From positions 6,770,977 to 6,834,976 of the forward strand of contig NZ_QFRX01000001.1 in the NCBI RefSeq assembly GCF_003143935.1: a stretch of 64,000 nt of DNA, given 5' to 3'. Under the pieces are notes generated by a model. It saw only the letters and a program-made list of their open reading frames with translations. It searched no databases and was not told the DNA's origin. This document shows, in pieces, positions 1 to 8,812 of this stretch (positions are counted from its first letter, which is position 1; every line of letters begins with the position of its first letter). The DNA is from Streptomyces sp. Act143 (GTDB lineage Bacteria > Actinomycetota > Actinomycetes > Streptomycetales > Streptomycetaceae). A program made the translations under genes and the position numbers.

Positions 1-3000
1 AGACGTACGAGGAACTGGAGACGACCAACGACACGGCGTCGAAGTCCATCACCGCCACGGTCGACCCCGCTGCCGACAGCGCGGTGACGCCGGCCTCGGC
101 GAGATCCTCTGTCCCCACGAACTCCGGTGTGGTTCAGGCGACTTACACGAAGTCTGCCTCCACAGCGGCGGCGCCGATCGCCGCCGCGGGCAGCAGCACC
201 GCGGTCGTCGGCGCGGTTGACTCGGGCAGCGGTAACGGCGGCACGTTCAAGGCGTCTCCGCTTGCTTCGGACGGCAAGTGGGAGGCGGGAGGGTCATCAG
301 GTGGGTTCACCTGGTCCTACCCGCTCACCGTGCCGACCCCAGCGGCAGGACCAGCCCCCGAGGTCTCCTTTGACTACAGTTCGCAGGTCGTGGATGGCCG
401 TACAGGGGTCTCCTCGCCCCAGGCGTCCTGGATCGGCGATGGTTGGTCCTACGACCCCGGTTACATCGAGCGCCGCTACCGCTCCTGCGAGGACGACCGC
501 AAGACCCTCAAGGCCGGAACGCCCAACAACACCGCCAAGAAGGACAAGACGTCCGACCTGTGCTGGGTGTCGTACAACGCGGTGATGTCGCTGGGCGGCA
601 AGACCACCGAACTCGTCCGGGACGCGGCGTCCGGCAGCGACCCGGAGAAGAACACCGAGATCTACCGCCCCCAGCAGGACGACGGCACCCGAGTCGAACA
701 CCGCCTCGGTGGCACCAACGACGACAACAACGGCGAGTACTGGGTCGTCACCACCACGGACGGCACGCAGTACTACTACGGCCAGAACAGTGTCGGCGGC
801 GGCCACGCCAACACCAACTCCGTCTCCACCGTGCCAGTCTTCGGCAACCACCCGGGCGAGCCCTGCCATGCCACCGCCTTCGCCGACTCCCGCTGCGGCG
901 CGGGCAAGCAGCAGGCCTGGCGCTGGGGCCTGGACAAGGTCGTCGACATCCACGGCAACACCATGATCGTCAACTGGACGCAGGAGACGAACTACTACGC
1001 CGTCAAGAAGAAGTTCAAGTCGCCTGAGCAGTACGACCGTTACGCCTACCCGACGACCATCGAGTACGGCATGCGCCCGGACAGCCTGACCACGCCGTCG
1101 GCGACCGTGACCTTCGGGGCCAAGCAACGCTGCCTCAAGTCGGACACCGCGTGCACCGCGACCAACTTCGCCAAGACCGACGACCCCGGTGCCTACCGCT
1201 ACTGGTGGGACACCCCCGGCAACCTCAACTGCAAGTCCACGTCCAAGCTGTGCCCGGCGTTCCCGTCGTTCTGGACACAGATGCGCCTGGACACGGTGAC
1301 GACGAAGGCGGCCCGCGCAGGCCAGACCGGCCTGGGCCTGGTCGACAAGTACACGCTGCGCCAGTCCTTTCCAGCGGACTGGTACGACACCTCGCCCGGT
1401 CTGTGGCTCAACTCCATCACCCGCACCGGCTACGCACCCGGCGACACCACCGGCACCCTCCAGTCCGAGAACGGCGTCAGCTTCGCGCCGTACACGGTCG
1501 GCTCCACCTCACCGCTGCACGGCCGCCTCAAGGACCGCCAACTGCCCAATCTCGTACCGAGAAGCAAGACCGACCAGCGCCCCGGCTTCACCCGCCCCCG
1601 CATCGGCACCGTCTCCACCGAGAATGGCGGCGACATCTCAGTCGAGTACACCGGCGGCTGCGCGGCCGAACCCACCGAGGACAAGGGCAAGAGCAACGGC
1701 ACCTGCTACCCGGTGCGCTGGTCGCCCGACGGCGACGAGAAGACCCCGCCGAAAGCCTGGTTCAACAAGTACGTCGTCGCCTCGGTGACCGAGACCGACA
1801 AGGTCACCTCGCATGGCGTGCCGGTCACCACGCAGTACACGTACTCCGGGCCGGCGTGGGCCAAGAGTGACGACGAGTTCACCCGTCCCGCGCTGCGCAC
1901 GTACAGCGACTGGCGTGGGTACCGGCAGGTCAAGGTCACCAAGGGCGGCAAGTCGACCTCCGAGGCGAGTGAGGTGCAGGGCCAGTCCCTCTCCGTCACC
2001 CGCTACTTCCAGGGGACCGGCGGTGAGGTCAAGGATTCCAAGGGCAAGTACACACTTCTCGCGGACGACGCCCCGCAGTACGCCGGAATGACCGCGGAGA
2101 CCCTCACCTACCGCGACTCCGACGGCCTGCTGCTCGAGCAGAACCTGAACTACCCGTGGTCCAAGCAGACCGCCTCCAGGGCCCGCGAGAACGAGGACGC
2201 CACCGCTGCCGATCCACTGCTCGCCCACCGCACCGGCGTCCAGCGCACGGACGAGATCCAGACCCAGGCCAATGACAGTTGGCGCGCCGTCCGCACCCTC
2301 ACCACGGTGGACGACACCTACGGCCTGCCCCTCACGGTGGAGAGGTCGGTCGTCAAGCCGAACGGCACCGGCGAGACCCTCTCCGACCAGACGTGCACCA
2401 AGACGACGTATGTGCACAACACCACGGCATGGCTGATCGGTCTGCCCAAGGAACAGCGGACCACAGGCACGTCCTGCGCCGCCCATGACACCGCCGACCC
2501 GGCCACCAAATTGAAGGCGGCGGCCCAGTACAGCTACGACAAGCTTGCCTACGGGGCGACGCCGACCAGAGGTACGGCCACGTCGGTGGCCGAGATCAAC
2601 GGCACCGGCACCGCGTACTCCGTCGTCACGAACACGACGTACGACGATCTCGGCCGCATCCTCACCACCACGAAACCGGGTGAGGGAACCACCGAGACCC
2701 AGTACACGCCCAAGACCGGCGGCCCGGTCACCGCGATCAAGTCGATCAACGCCACGACGACCCAGGCCACCACGACGACCTTCGACCCCGGGCGCAACCT
2801 CCCGCTGACCGTCACCGACCCCAACAACCGTGTGACGCGCAACGAGTATGACGCCCTGGGCCGCATGGTGAAGGGCTGGTCCCCCTCCCGCTCGGACGGC
2901 AAGTCGCCGAACGTGACGATCTCCTACCAGCCGGCGATCGCCACCTCCAGCGTGAACCGGCCGGCGGCGGTGACCGTCAACACCCTGAAGGACGACGGCT

Positions 3001-6000
3001 CCTACACCACCGCCATTACCCTCTACGACGGCCTGTCCCGCGAGGTCCAGACGCAGACCGAGGCCCACGGTCCCGGCCGGATCGTCGTGGACACCAAGTA
3101 CAACGACCACGGCCTGGTCGACAAGAAGACCGGCGGGTACCTGGCGAAGGGCGAGCCGGAAGCGGCGATGTTCGCGGCCCGGTCCCAGTCGTTGATCCCC
3201 ACCTGGACCAAGTACCGCTACGACGGCATGGAGCGCGAGGTCCGCGCGTCGACGTACTACGGCGACTGGTACAAGTACGCGACCTACACCACATACAGCC
3301 TGGACAGCACCTACTTCGACCCGCCGGGATCGACCGCACCACGGACCCGGACGTACTTCGACGCGCTGGGCCGCGTCACTTCCCTACAGCACTACACCCA
3401 GGAATCCACCTCGTCGAACGCGGTCCGCAGCACCACCTACGAGTACGACGCCCGAGGCAACCGGTCCAGGGTCACCGACCCCGCGGGCAATGTCTGGTCG
3501 TACACGTACGACGCCCGCGGCCGGGTGACGTCCGCCACCGACCCCGACACCGGTACGACGGAGACCGGGTACGACTCGGCCGACCGTCCCAACTGGGTGA
3601 AGAACGCCCGGCAGCAGGAGACGTTCACCGAATACGACGTCCTCGGCCGCATGAGGTTCGTACGCCAGGGTTCGGCGTCCGCGACCCCGGTCAGGAGCTA
3701 CACCTACGACGCAGCCGCCGGCGGCCTCGGCAAGCCGGCGTCCTCCACCCGGCACACCGACAGCGGCGACTACATCAACCGTGTCACCGGCTACGACGCC
3801 GATTACCACGTCACCGGCAGCGAGACGGTCATCCCGGCCAACCCGATGACCACAAGCGTGTCCGGCACGTACGCCTACGAGTACACGTACACCCCAACGG
3901 GCCGGCCGCTCTCCGTCACGCTGCCCGCCGTCGGCGGCCTGGCGCGGGAGAAGGTCGTCACTCGCTACAACGGCGACGGCTTGCCGGAATCGACCTCGGG
4001 CCAGACCTGGTACACCACGGACGCCACCTACTCGCCCTACGGCGAGGTGCTGCGCACGGTCTCGGGTGCCCAGCCCTACCGCGTCTGGACGACGAACTTC
4101 GTCGACCCGCACTCCGGCCGCCTCCAGCGCACGGTCACCGACCGCGAGACCGCCGGCCCGCACCGCATCACGGACAGCTTCTACTCGTACGACGGCTCGG
4201 GCACCATCACCTCCAACGCCCGCAAGCTGAGCGAGGCGACGGGCGACACGTGGGACACCCAGTGCTTCACCTACGACGTGCTCGGCGAACTGGTCCACGC
4301 CTGGACGTCGCAGACCGTGCAGGACCGCAACGGCACCGGCTGCAAGGCCGCGGACGGCACAACCTGGGGTTATCGCGCCGACTACGCGCCCTCGACGGGC
4401 CCGGTGACCGACGCCCCGGACGCCTCCACTGACAAGACGAGCCCGGACAGCAGCCTCACGTCCACGCTCGCGGCGGCGGCCCCCGACCCGGCCACGGTTT
4501 CGACGGGCGCGACCGCTTACCGTCAGTCGTTCACCTTCGACTGGCTGGGCAACCGCGCCACGATGACCGAGCACGACACGGCGGACGCGACGAAGAACGT
4601 CACGTACAGCTACGGCTACGGCAAGACGGTCGCCGCGACGAGTACGACCCCGGCCTACCGGACCCAGCCCCATACGGCCACGTCGATCACCTCCACCCCC
4701 TCGGGCAAGGGCAGCGTCTACACCTTCGACGCCACCGGCAACACCGAGGTCCGGGACCTCTACAACACGACCCAGAACCTGGTCTGGACACAGGAGAACA
4801 AGCTCGACTCGATCACGGACGACGGCAAGAAGACGACGTACGTCTACGACGCCGACGGCAACCGCCTCCTCGAGAACTCCGCGTCCGGTTCGGTCCTCTA
4901 CCTGGGCGAAACGGAACTCACGACCAACGCGTCAGGCACCCTGACCAAGGCCTCCCGCTCCTACGCCCAAGCGGGCGCACCGACGGTGGTCCGCACGACG
5001 ACGAACGGCTCGCTGACCGGCCACAAGCTCAGCGTCCTGATCGCCGACCACCTGGGCACGTCCAACACGAGCGTCGAACTGTCGAGCACCCAGCCGGTGA
5101 CACGACGAGCGTTCAAGCCGTACGGCGAGGCACGGGGCACAAAGCCGACGTCCTGGCCCAACAAGCGCAGCTACCTCGGCACCGGCATCGACGACGCGGC
5201 GACGGGTCTGACCCACATCGGCGCACGTGAGTACGACCAGGGCTCGGGCCGGTTCCTCTCGGCGGACCCGATCATCGACGTCGCTGATCCGCTTCAGATG
5301 AATGGATACGCGTATAGCCGCAACAGCCCGGTATCGCGCAGTGACCCGAGCGGATTGCTTGACCTGGTCAAGCAGGAAGCCGAGCACGAGAAGATGCGGC
5401 AAAGGCAGAGGGCTCAGTACATCAAGGAGAAGTACACCAAGGCGCACGACACCACCATCATGATGTACATGGCGTGGCTGCGAATGCTCCAGCCCAAGGG
5501 GGGCGGAAAGGTCACGGTCGATCTCCAGCAGACGATGGGATACAAAGATTCTGAGAACTACATTCGTAAAGGTGGAAAGAGGGGGAAGGCTGGCTGGGCC
5601 GATCTTCTCTATTGGACCGACGAAACCGTGTATGTCTGGGAAGTGAAGAATTTTGGAGGAAAGGCGGAGAGTGATGGAGTCGAAGAGCTTGATAGGTATG
5701 TAAAAGCTCTGCAGAAGCAACTGGAAGATGACCCGAACACGAAAAAAATGAAAGTCAAGCTTGGCTTCACGATGTTTCCGCTCAAGGGGCCCAATCTTTT
5801 CAAGCCGAACGAATGGGTTGACTCCTTTCCGTCGGCCAAGAGTAAGGGTTTGATCGCATACAAGACGAAAAATATGAATCGCGGTCCAGGTAAACCCCCA
5901 AGTCCCCCTGTGCGGGGGCCGGTGAATGTCGAAGAGCCCTGGTACAAGAAGTTCTCGAACAAGGCGCAGGATTGGTGGCATGAGAATGTCGGGAACCATG

Positions 6001-6089
6001 ACTGGTCGAAAAGCCCCTTCGACTTCGGAGGGAGCGGTTCAGGTGCACCCTTGATTCCCCCGCTCTCCGGCCCCCTGATAGCCTACTGA
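1..6089 (+). CDS. RHS/YD-repeat polymorphic toxin, 5' end outside window, nuclease tip
   Basis: The reading frame is open to the left edge, so the N-terminus, probably with its signal peptide, lies upstream. More than 2,000 residues are visible. Many YD-type repeats (YDALGR, YDARGR, YDADGNR) form the RHS shell. The RHS core boundary is GRFLSADPI at about residue 1725 (counted from the GTG at 84), ending with DPSG near residue 1754. The last 250 residues are unrelated to the shell. They contain a PD-(D/E)XK arrangement: an Asp in GWADLLYW near residue 1838, then WEVKNFGG near 1853 (E-x-K). This fits a restriction-endonuclease-fold DNase toxin tip released from the shell. Base composition falls sharply after about 5,300, as expected for a swapped tip. 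The nuclease call is motif-based, and the target is unknown. The gene directly downstream is a candidate immunity gene. Confidence 0.85.
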   Translation, partial: TYEELETTNDTASKSITATVDPAADSAVTPASARSSVPTNSGVVQATYTKSASTAAAPIAAAGSSTAVVGAVDSGSGNGGTFKASPLASDGKWEAGGSSGGFTWSYPLTVPTPAAGPAPEVSFDYSSQVVDGRTGVSSPQASWIGDGWSYDPGYIERRYRSCEDDRKTLKAGTPNNTAKKDKTSDLCWVSYNAVMSLGGKTTELVRDAASGSDPEKNTEIYRPQQDDGTRVEHRLGGTNDDNNGEYWVVTTTDGTQYYYGQNSVGGGHANTNSVSTVPVFGNHPGEPCHATAFADSRCGAGKQQAWRWGLDKVVDIHGNTMIVNWTQETNYYAVKKKFKSPEQYDRYAYPTTIEYGMRPDSLTTPSATVTFGAKQRCLKSDTACTATNFAKTDDPGAYRYWWDTPGNLNCKSTSKLCPAFPSFWTQMRLDTVTTKAARAGQTGLGLVDKYTLRQSFPADWYDTSPGLWLNSITRTGYAPGDTTGTLQSENGVSFAPYTVGSTSPLHGRLKDRQLPNLVPRSKTDQRPGFTRPRIGTVSTENGGDISVEYTGGCAAEPTEDKGKSNGTCYPVRWSPDGDEKTPPKAWFNKYVVASVTETDKVTSHGVPVTTQYTYSGPAWAKSDDEFTRPALRTYSDWRGYRQVKVTKGGKSTSEASEVQGQSLSVTRYFQGTGGEVKDSKGKYTLLADDAPQYAGMTAETLTYRDSDGLLLEQNLNYPWSKQTASRARENEDATAADPLLAHRTGVQRTDEIQTQANDSWRAVRTLTTVDDTYGLPLTVERSVVKPNGTGETLSDQTCTKTTYVHNTTAWLIGLPKEQRTTGTSCAAHDTADPATKLKAAAQYSYDKLAYGATPTRGTATSVAEINGTGTAYSVVTNTTYDDLGRILTTTKPGEGTTETQYTPKTGGPVTAIKSINATTTQATTTTFDPGRNLPLTVTDPNNRVTRNEYDALGRMVKGWSPSRSDGKSPNVTISYQPAIATSSVNRPAAVTVNTLKDDGSYTTAITLYDGLSREVQTQTEAHGPGRIVVDTKYNDHGLVDKKTGGYLAKGEPEAAMFAARSQSLIPTWTKYRYDGMEREVRASTYYGDWYKYATYTTYSLDSTYFDPPGSTAPRTRTYFDALGRVTSLQHYTQESTSSNAVRSTTYEYDARGNRSRVTDPAGNVWSYTYDARGRVTSATDPDTGTTETGYDSADRPNWVKNARQQETFTEYDVLGRMRFVRQGSASATPVRSYTYDAAAGGLGKPASSTRHTDSGDYINRVTGYDADYHVTGSETVIPANPMTTSVSGTYAYEYTYTPTGRPLSVTLPAVGGLAREKVVTRYNGDGLPESTSGQTWYTTDATYSPYGEVLRTVSGAQPYRVWTTNFVDPHSGRLQRTVTDRETAGPHRITDSFYSYDGSGTITSNARKLSEATGDTWDTQCFTYDVLGELVHAWTSQTVQDRNGTGCKAADGTTWGYRADYAPSTGPVTDAPDASTDKTSPDSSLTSTLAAAAPDPATVSTGATAYRQSFTFDWLGNRATMTEHDTADATKNVTYSYGYGKTVAATSTTPAYRTQPHTATSITSTPSGKGSVYTFDATGNTEVRDLYNTTQNLVWTQENKLDSITDDGKKTTYVYDADGNRLLENSASGSVLYLGETELTTNASGTLTKASRSYAQAGAPTVVRTTTNGSLTGHKLSVLIADHLGTSNTSVELSSTQPVTRRAFKPYGEARGTKPTSWPNKRSYLGTGIDDAATGLTHIGAREYDQGSGRFLSADPIIDVADPLQMNGYAYSRNSPVSRSDPSGLLDLVKQEAEHEKMRQRQRAQYIKEKYTKAHDTTIMMYMAWLRMLQPKGGGKVTVDLQQTMGYKDSENYIRKGGKRGKAGWADLLYWTDETVYVWEVKNFGGKAESDGVEELDRYVKALQKQLEDDPNTKKMKVKLGFTMFPLKGPNLFKPNEWVDSFPSAKSKGLIAYKTKNMNRGPGKPPSPPVRGPVNVEEPWYKKFSNKAQDWWHENVGNHDWSKSPFDFGGSGSGAPLIPPLSGPLIAY

Positions 6090-6117
6090 TCCCTGTGCCG
6101 TTGAAAGGTGGTAAGCC

Positions 6118-6576
6118 GTGAATGTGTCCGTTTTCCCTGTCGCGGCAACAGACATCGACTCAGGATTCGATCATGTGATTTCCCAGTTTCGCTCCCTGGA
6201 GTCAGAGGGTGATGCTGGCGAATGGTGTGACCTGGGGGAAGATGCGGGCGTTGTTGAGGAATTGCTGATCCAGGCAGGCGGAGGTGAAATTGCGAGACTG
6301 GCCGTCGCCGGCGGGAGTATTCTCGGCGATGACAATTTCGGAACGGTATGTTCCGTGCTCTTGGTTGACGAAGTGGCGCGTGTCAGTGGTTTTTTCGCCG
6401 AAGTTGACCTCGATGGAGTGATGGGTCGGGCTCCCGAGGTTCTTGCAGGTATCCTTCGGGGAGGGATTCCGGTCGGCTACCTGGACGATCTGGCGGAATC
6501 CGTGGCCGAGTTGCGTCAAATTTTCGGCTTGGCTCAACGCGAAGGATTGTGTGTGGCACATATCTATGAGGGCTAG
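6118..6576 (+). CDS. candidate immunity protein for the adjacent RHS nuclease
   Basis: This 152-residue acidic, soluble protein starts at a GTG 28 bases after the toxin stop, with a GAAAGG-type ribosome binding site at about 6103-6109. It has no signal peptide or membrane segment. The C-terminal half (GYLDDLAESVAELRQIF, then an Ala/Gln-rich helix ending in HIYEG) faintly recalls DUF1877 (YfbM-like) proteins, some of which serve as immunity proteins; that resemblance is from memory and weak. Its position, its size and a base composition as low as the toxin tip argue that it was acquired with the tip and neutralises it. No motif proves this. Confidence 0.6.
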   Translation: MNVSVFPVAATDIDSGFDHVISQFRSLESEGDAGEWCDLGEDAGVVEELLIQAGGGEIARLAVAGGSILGDDNFGTVCSVLLVDEVARVSGFFAEVDLDGVMGRAPEVLAGILRGGIPVGYLDDLAESVAELRQIFGLAQREGLCVAHIYEG

Positions 6577-6733
6577 GAAACCTGGTTCCAAGCCGGCAGA
6601 ACGGGAGTCCGCGACGGCCGGTAGACCGCGGGACTCACCTGGCGTCAGCATTCAGCGCGCCGGACCGTTCAGAGGCGAGCCCAAGTGACTCCCCGAGAAT
6701 GCAGCAAGGCCAGCGGCTGGACAGGGTCTCAGC

Positions 6734-6955
6734 TCAGGCGTTGGGCTCTCCCCGTATTCCTGGCGGGCGGTTGTTGATGCTGCCCGACGCTGTGTGGGAG
6801 ATGAAGGACGTCCAGGCGGATGATGGAAAGGCCAGCTGGGAGCCTCCCGCGTTCTTTGAGTCGCGGATTCGGACGATGCTGGGCTCAGCGGCTATCTCGA
6901 CGCAGTTCGAACTGTCCCCGCTGTAGGTCGACTTCTGCCAATGGGTGGTCTGCAT
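6734..6955 (-). CDS. DUF397 domain protein (Scr2/WhiJ-associated partner)
   Basis: A 73-residue protein with the DUF397 pattern: W-x-KS-x-YSG near the N-terminus (HWQKSTYSGD), then NCVEIA, then VRIRDSKN and a C-terminal W-x-x-F-I segment. DUF397 proteins are small acidic partners of DUF5753 helix-turn-helix regulators in actinomycetes (WhiJ, AbaA and BldB-type clusters, also called Scr1/Scr2). It lies 12 bases downstream of such a regulator on the same strand, so the two are probably co-transcribed. Family knowledge suggests it modulates or opposes the regulator. The last 20 residues (INNRPPGIRGEPNA) extend past the usual domain end. Confidence 0.88.
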   Translation of the reverse strand: MQTTHWQKSTYSGDSSNCVEIAAEPSIVRIRDSKNAGGSQLAFPSSAWTSFISHTASGSINNRPPGIRGEPNA

Positions 6956-6967
6956 CGTACGGACCTT

Positions 6968-7864
6968 TCAGGTGTCCTGGATGAGGTGCTGGATGAAGTC
7001 CTGTGACTCGATGGTGCTGAGTGCGCAGGTCTCCATGTGATCAAGTACGGCACGGTACTTGCTCAACCATGCCTCTGTGTCGAGGAATCCGCAGCCGCCG
7101 TGGTGGGTGTCCAACTGGACTGTGTCCAGCTGCGGGACGGCACCCTCGACGTAGTCGAAGGACTGCCCTGTGCTGGGGAAGAACTCCGTGCCGAAGGGGA
7201 TCACCCGGATCGTGACGTGGGGCAGTTCGCTCATGTCGAGCAGATGCTTCAGCTGGCCGCGGACGACAGCGGGGCCGCCGAAGCCCATGCGCAGGGCTGT
7301 CTCGTGAATGAATGCCGAGTACGGGGGAGGGTTCTCCCGGTGCAGGATTCCCTGTCGTTTGATGCGGTGCGTGAGGCGGTGCTCGATCTCGTACTGCCGC
7401 ATGGGCGGCACCACCGCTCGGAAGAGCGATCGGGCGTGGTCGGTCGTCTGCAGTAGTGCGGGGATGTGGATCACGAGTGCTACCCGCAAGCCCCTTGCGT
7501 GGTGCTCCAGTTCGGCGAGGTCAACCAGCGCGGCGGGTAGGTGATCGCGATACGCCTCCCACCAGTCGTGCCCCCGCCGTCCTGTCATGTCGGCCAGGGC
7601 ATCGACAAGGGCCTCGTCGGAACAGGCGTAAGCGGACGCCATGGCGCGAACGCGATCGGCACTCAGGGCGCTGCGTCCGGTCTCGATCATGCTGATGCGT
7701 CCTTGGTTGACGCCGAGCAGCGAGCCCGCACCGGTCGCTGTGAAGCCAGCCTGCTCACGAAGTTTGCGCAGCTCGACGCCGAGGCGTCGCTGGCGGAGGG
7801 TCGGGTTGCTGGTGGGCGGCAATGCGCCTCCTTCCGGGCGACGAACGGCGCTTGTGTAACCCAC
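6968..7864 (-). CDS. WhiJ-like XRE regulator with DUF5753 domain
   Basis: This 298-residue protein has an N-terminal XRE helix-turn-helix (about residues 25-80; LRKLREQAGFTATGAGSLLG, QGRISMIETGR) and a C-terminal DUF5753 domain (about 110-285; the motifs HIPALLQTTDHAR, FIHETALRM and RGQLKHLL are characteristic). It belongs to the large Streptomyces WhiJ/Scr1 paralogue family, in which regulator, DUF397 partner and GHKL ATPase genes sit together and act in developmental control. All three are present here. Two palindromes lie in the divergent promoter region upstream and are candidate autoregulatory sites. The family call is firm; the target genes are unknown. Confidence 0.9.
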   Translation of the reverse strand: MGYTSAVRRPEGGALPPTSNPTLRQRRLGVELRKLREQAGFTATGAGSLLGVNQGRISMIETGRSALSADRVRAMASAYACSDEALVDALADMTGRRGHDWWEAYRDHLPAALVDLAELEHHARGLRVALVIHIPALLQTTDHARSLFRAVVPPMRQYEIEHRLTHRIKRQGILHRENPPPYSAFIHETALRMGFGGPAVVRGQLKHLLDMSELPHVTIRVIPFGTEFFPSTGQSFDYVEGAVPQLDTVQLDTHHGGCGFLDTEAWLSKYRAVLDHMETCALSTIESQDFIQHLIQDT

Positions 7865-7869
7865 ACGAA

Positions 7870-7912
7870 GTAATTACGGGTTCATCTCTCACTTCAGGGA
7901 GATGTATCTCCC
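7870..7912. promoter_or_regulatory. two palindromes in the WhiJ-like divergent promoter region
   Basis: GTAATTAC at 7870-7877 is a perfect 8-base palindrome lying 6 bases upstream of the regulator's start. GGGAGATGTATCTCCC at 7897-7912 is a 16-base inverted repeat with 7-base arms. Both lie between the regulator (leftward) and the ATPase gene (rightward), where an operator would be expected. Function is inferred from position and symmetry only. Confidence 0.4.
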
Positions 7913-7986
7913 CAGGCACAGCCACCGCCGGGCACGGCCGTTGAGCGAGCCGTCAAAGTCCCCTTCTCTTCTGCTGGAGGTATCCC

Positions 7987-8444
7987 ATGGTCACCGTAGC
8001 CCTGCCCGATACCTGGGTGTACGCCCTTCGCCTGCCGCACGACCCCAGAGCCGCACGTGTCGCACGTATGACCGTACGGGCCACGTTGAACGGCCACGGC
8101 ATGACCGAAGTCCTGGACGCCGTAGAGCTGTTGACCTCCGAGCTCGTGACCAACGCCTATCGGCACACCAAGGGGCCTGCCTCCCTCCGGCTGACTGCCC
8201 TCGGGGCGGGGCGCCTGCGGGTCGGGGTCTGGGACAGTCACCCCAACTCCCCGCCCCGTTCGCCAGGCCACCCGGTGATCGAGTGCGGCCCGTCGCGGTC
8301 GAGGCCGGCGGTGGGCGTGGGCTGCTGCTCGTCCAGGAGTACGCCGACTCCTGGGGCGGGTGGGCTCTCGGCGACGGACTGCTCGACCGGGGCGCCGGGA
8401 AACTGCTTTGGTTCGAGGTGGGTGGAAGGAAGCGCGGGTGCTGA
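7987..8444 (+). pseudogene. GHKL ATPase (anti-sigma/AbaA type), frameshifted
   Basis: The gene starts at ATG 7987 behind a clear GGAGG (7976-7980). The N-terminal half has the GHKL N-box (LLTSELVTNAYRHT) in one frame up to VGVWDSHP. The G-box part (GGGRGLLLVQEYADSWG ... GKLLWFEVG, stop at 8444) continues in another frame. Adding one C to the CCCC run at 8241-8244 restores a single ORF of about 153 residues reading DSHPQLPAPF across the joint. Family: histidine-kinase-like ATPases found next to WhiJ/DUF397 genes. The lesion is either a real inactivation or a homopolymer sequencing error. I lean to error because a second homopolymer frameshift lies about 730 bases away and both halves are well conserved. 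Confidence 0.75.
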
Positions 8445-8461
8445 GTCGGCACACTGGTGTC

Positions 8462-8812
8462 GTGGCCGAGTACGCAGACGGAAGCGACAGAGCGCCCTCC
8501 CGCTGGGGCTACGGGGCGGAGCGACTGCCGGTGACGCTGGACGAGCTGGCCGGTCCGGGAACCGGGACCGTCGAGCTTCCGCTGGAGCTCGCGTGGTCCG
8601 GGCTGCGGGCCTTCGATCTCGGTAATGTGAAGTTGCTGCTGGGGCTGTACAGGATCGTCCTCAACAACGGCTCCAGAGACGACTTTGTGCGCTACCTCAA
8701 CCGCGAACATCTCCTTCGCCACTGGCCGATCCTGCGCAAGATGCTGGGGCGGGGCGTGCGCGAGACGTGGGAGGAAGCCTTTCCCGAGCTCCGGCGCTCC
8801 AGCGCAGCATGA
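8462..8812 (+). CDS. small partner protein of the AbiEii-like nucleotidyltransferase
   Basis: A GTG start at 8462 gives about 116 residues; an in-frame open stretch reaches further upstream but overlaps the ATPase gene. The ribosome binding site is poor, so the start is uncertain. It has no known catalytic motif. The sequence reads as a compact helical protein (LPVTLDELAGP, then RFVRYLN-like and RKMLGRGVRETWEEAFPEL segments). Its stop overlaps the start of the AbiEii-like gene by four bases (ATGA), so the pair is translationally coupled. I recall this small family accompanying AbiEii genes in actinomycetes. An antitoxin-type role is inferred from the arrangement only. Confidence 0.6.
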   Translation: MAEYADGSDRAPSRWGYGAERLPVTLDELAGPGTGTVELPLELAWSGLRAFDLGNVKLLLGLYRIVLNNGSRDDFVRYLNREHLLRHWPILRKMLGRGVRETWEEAFPELRRSSAA

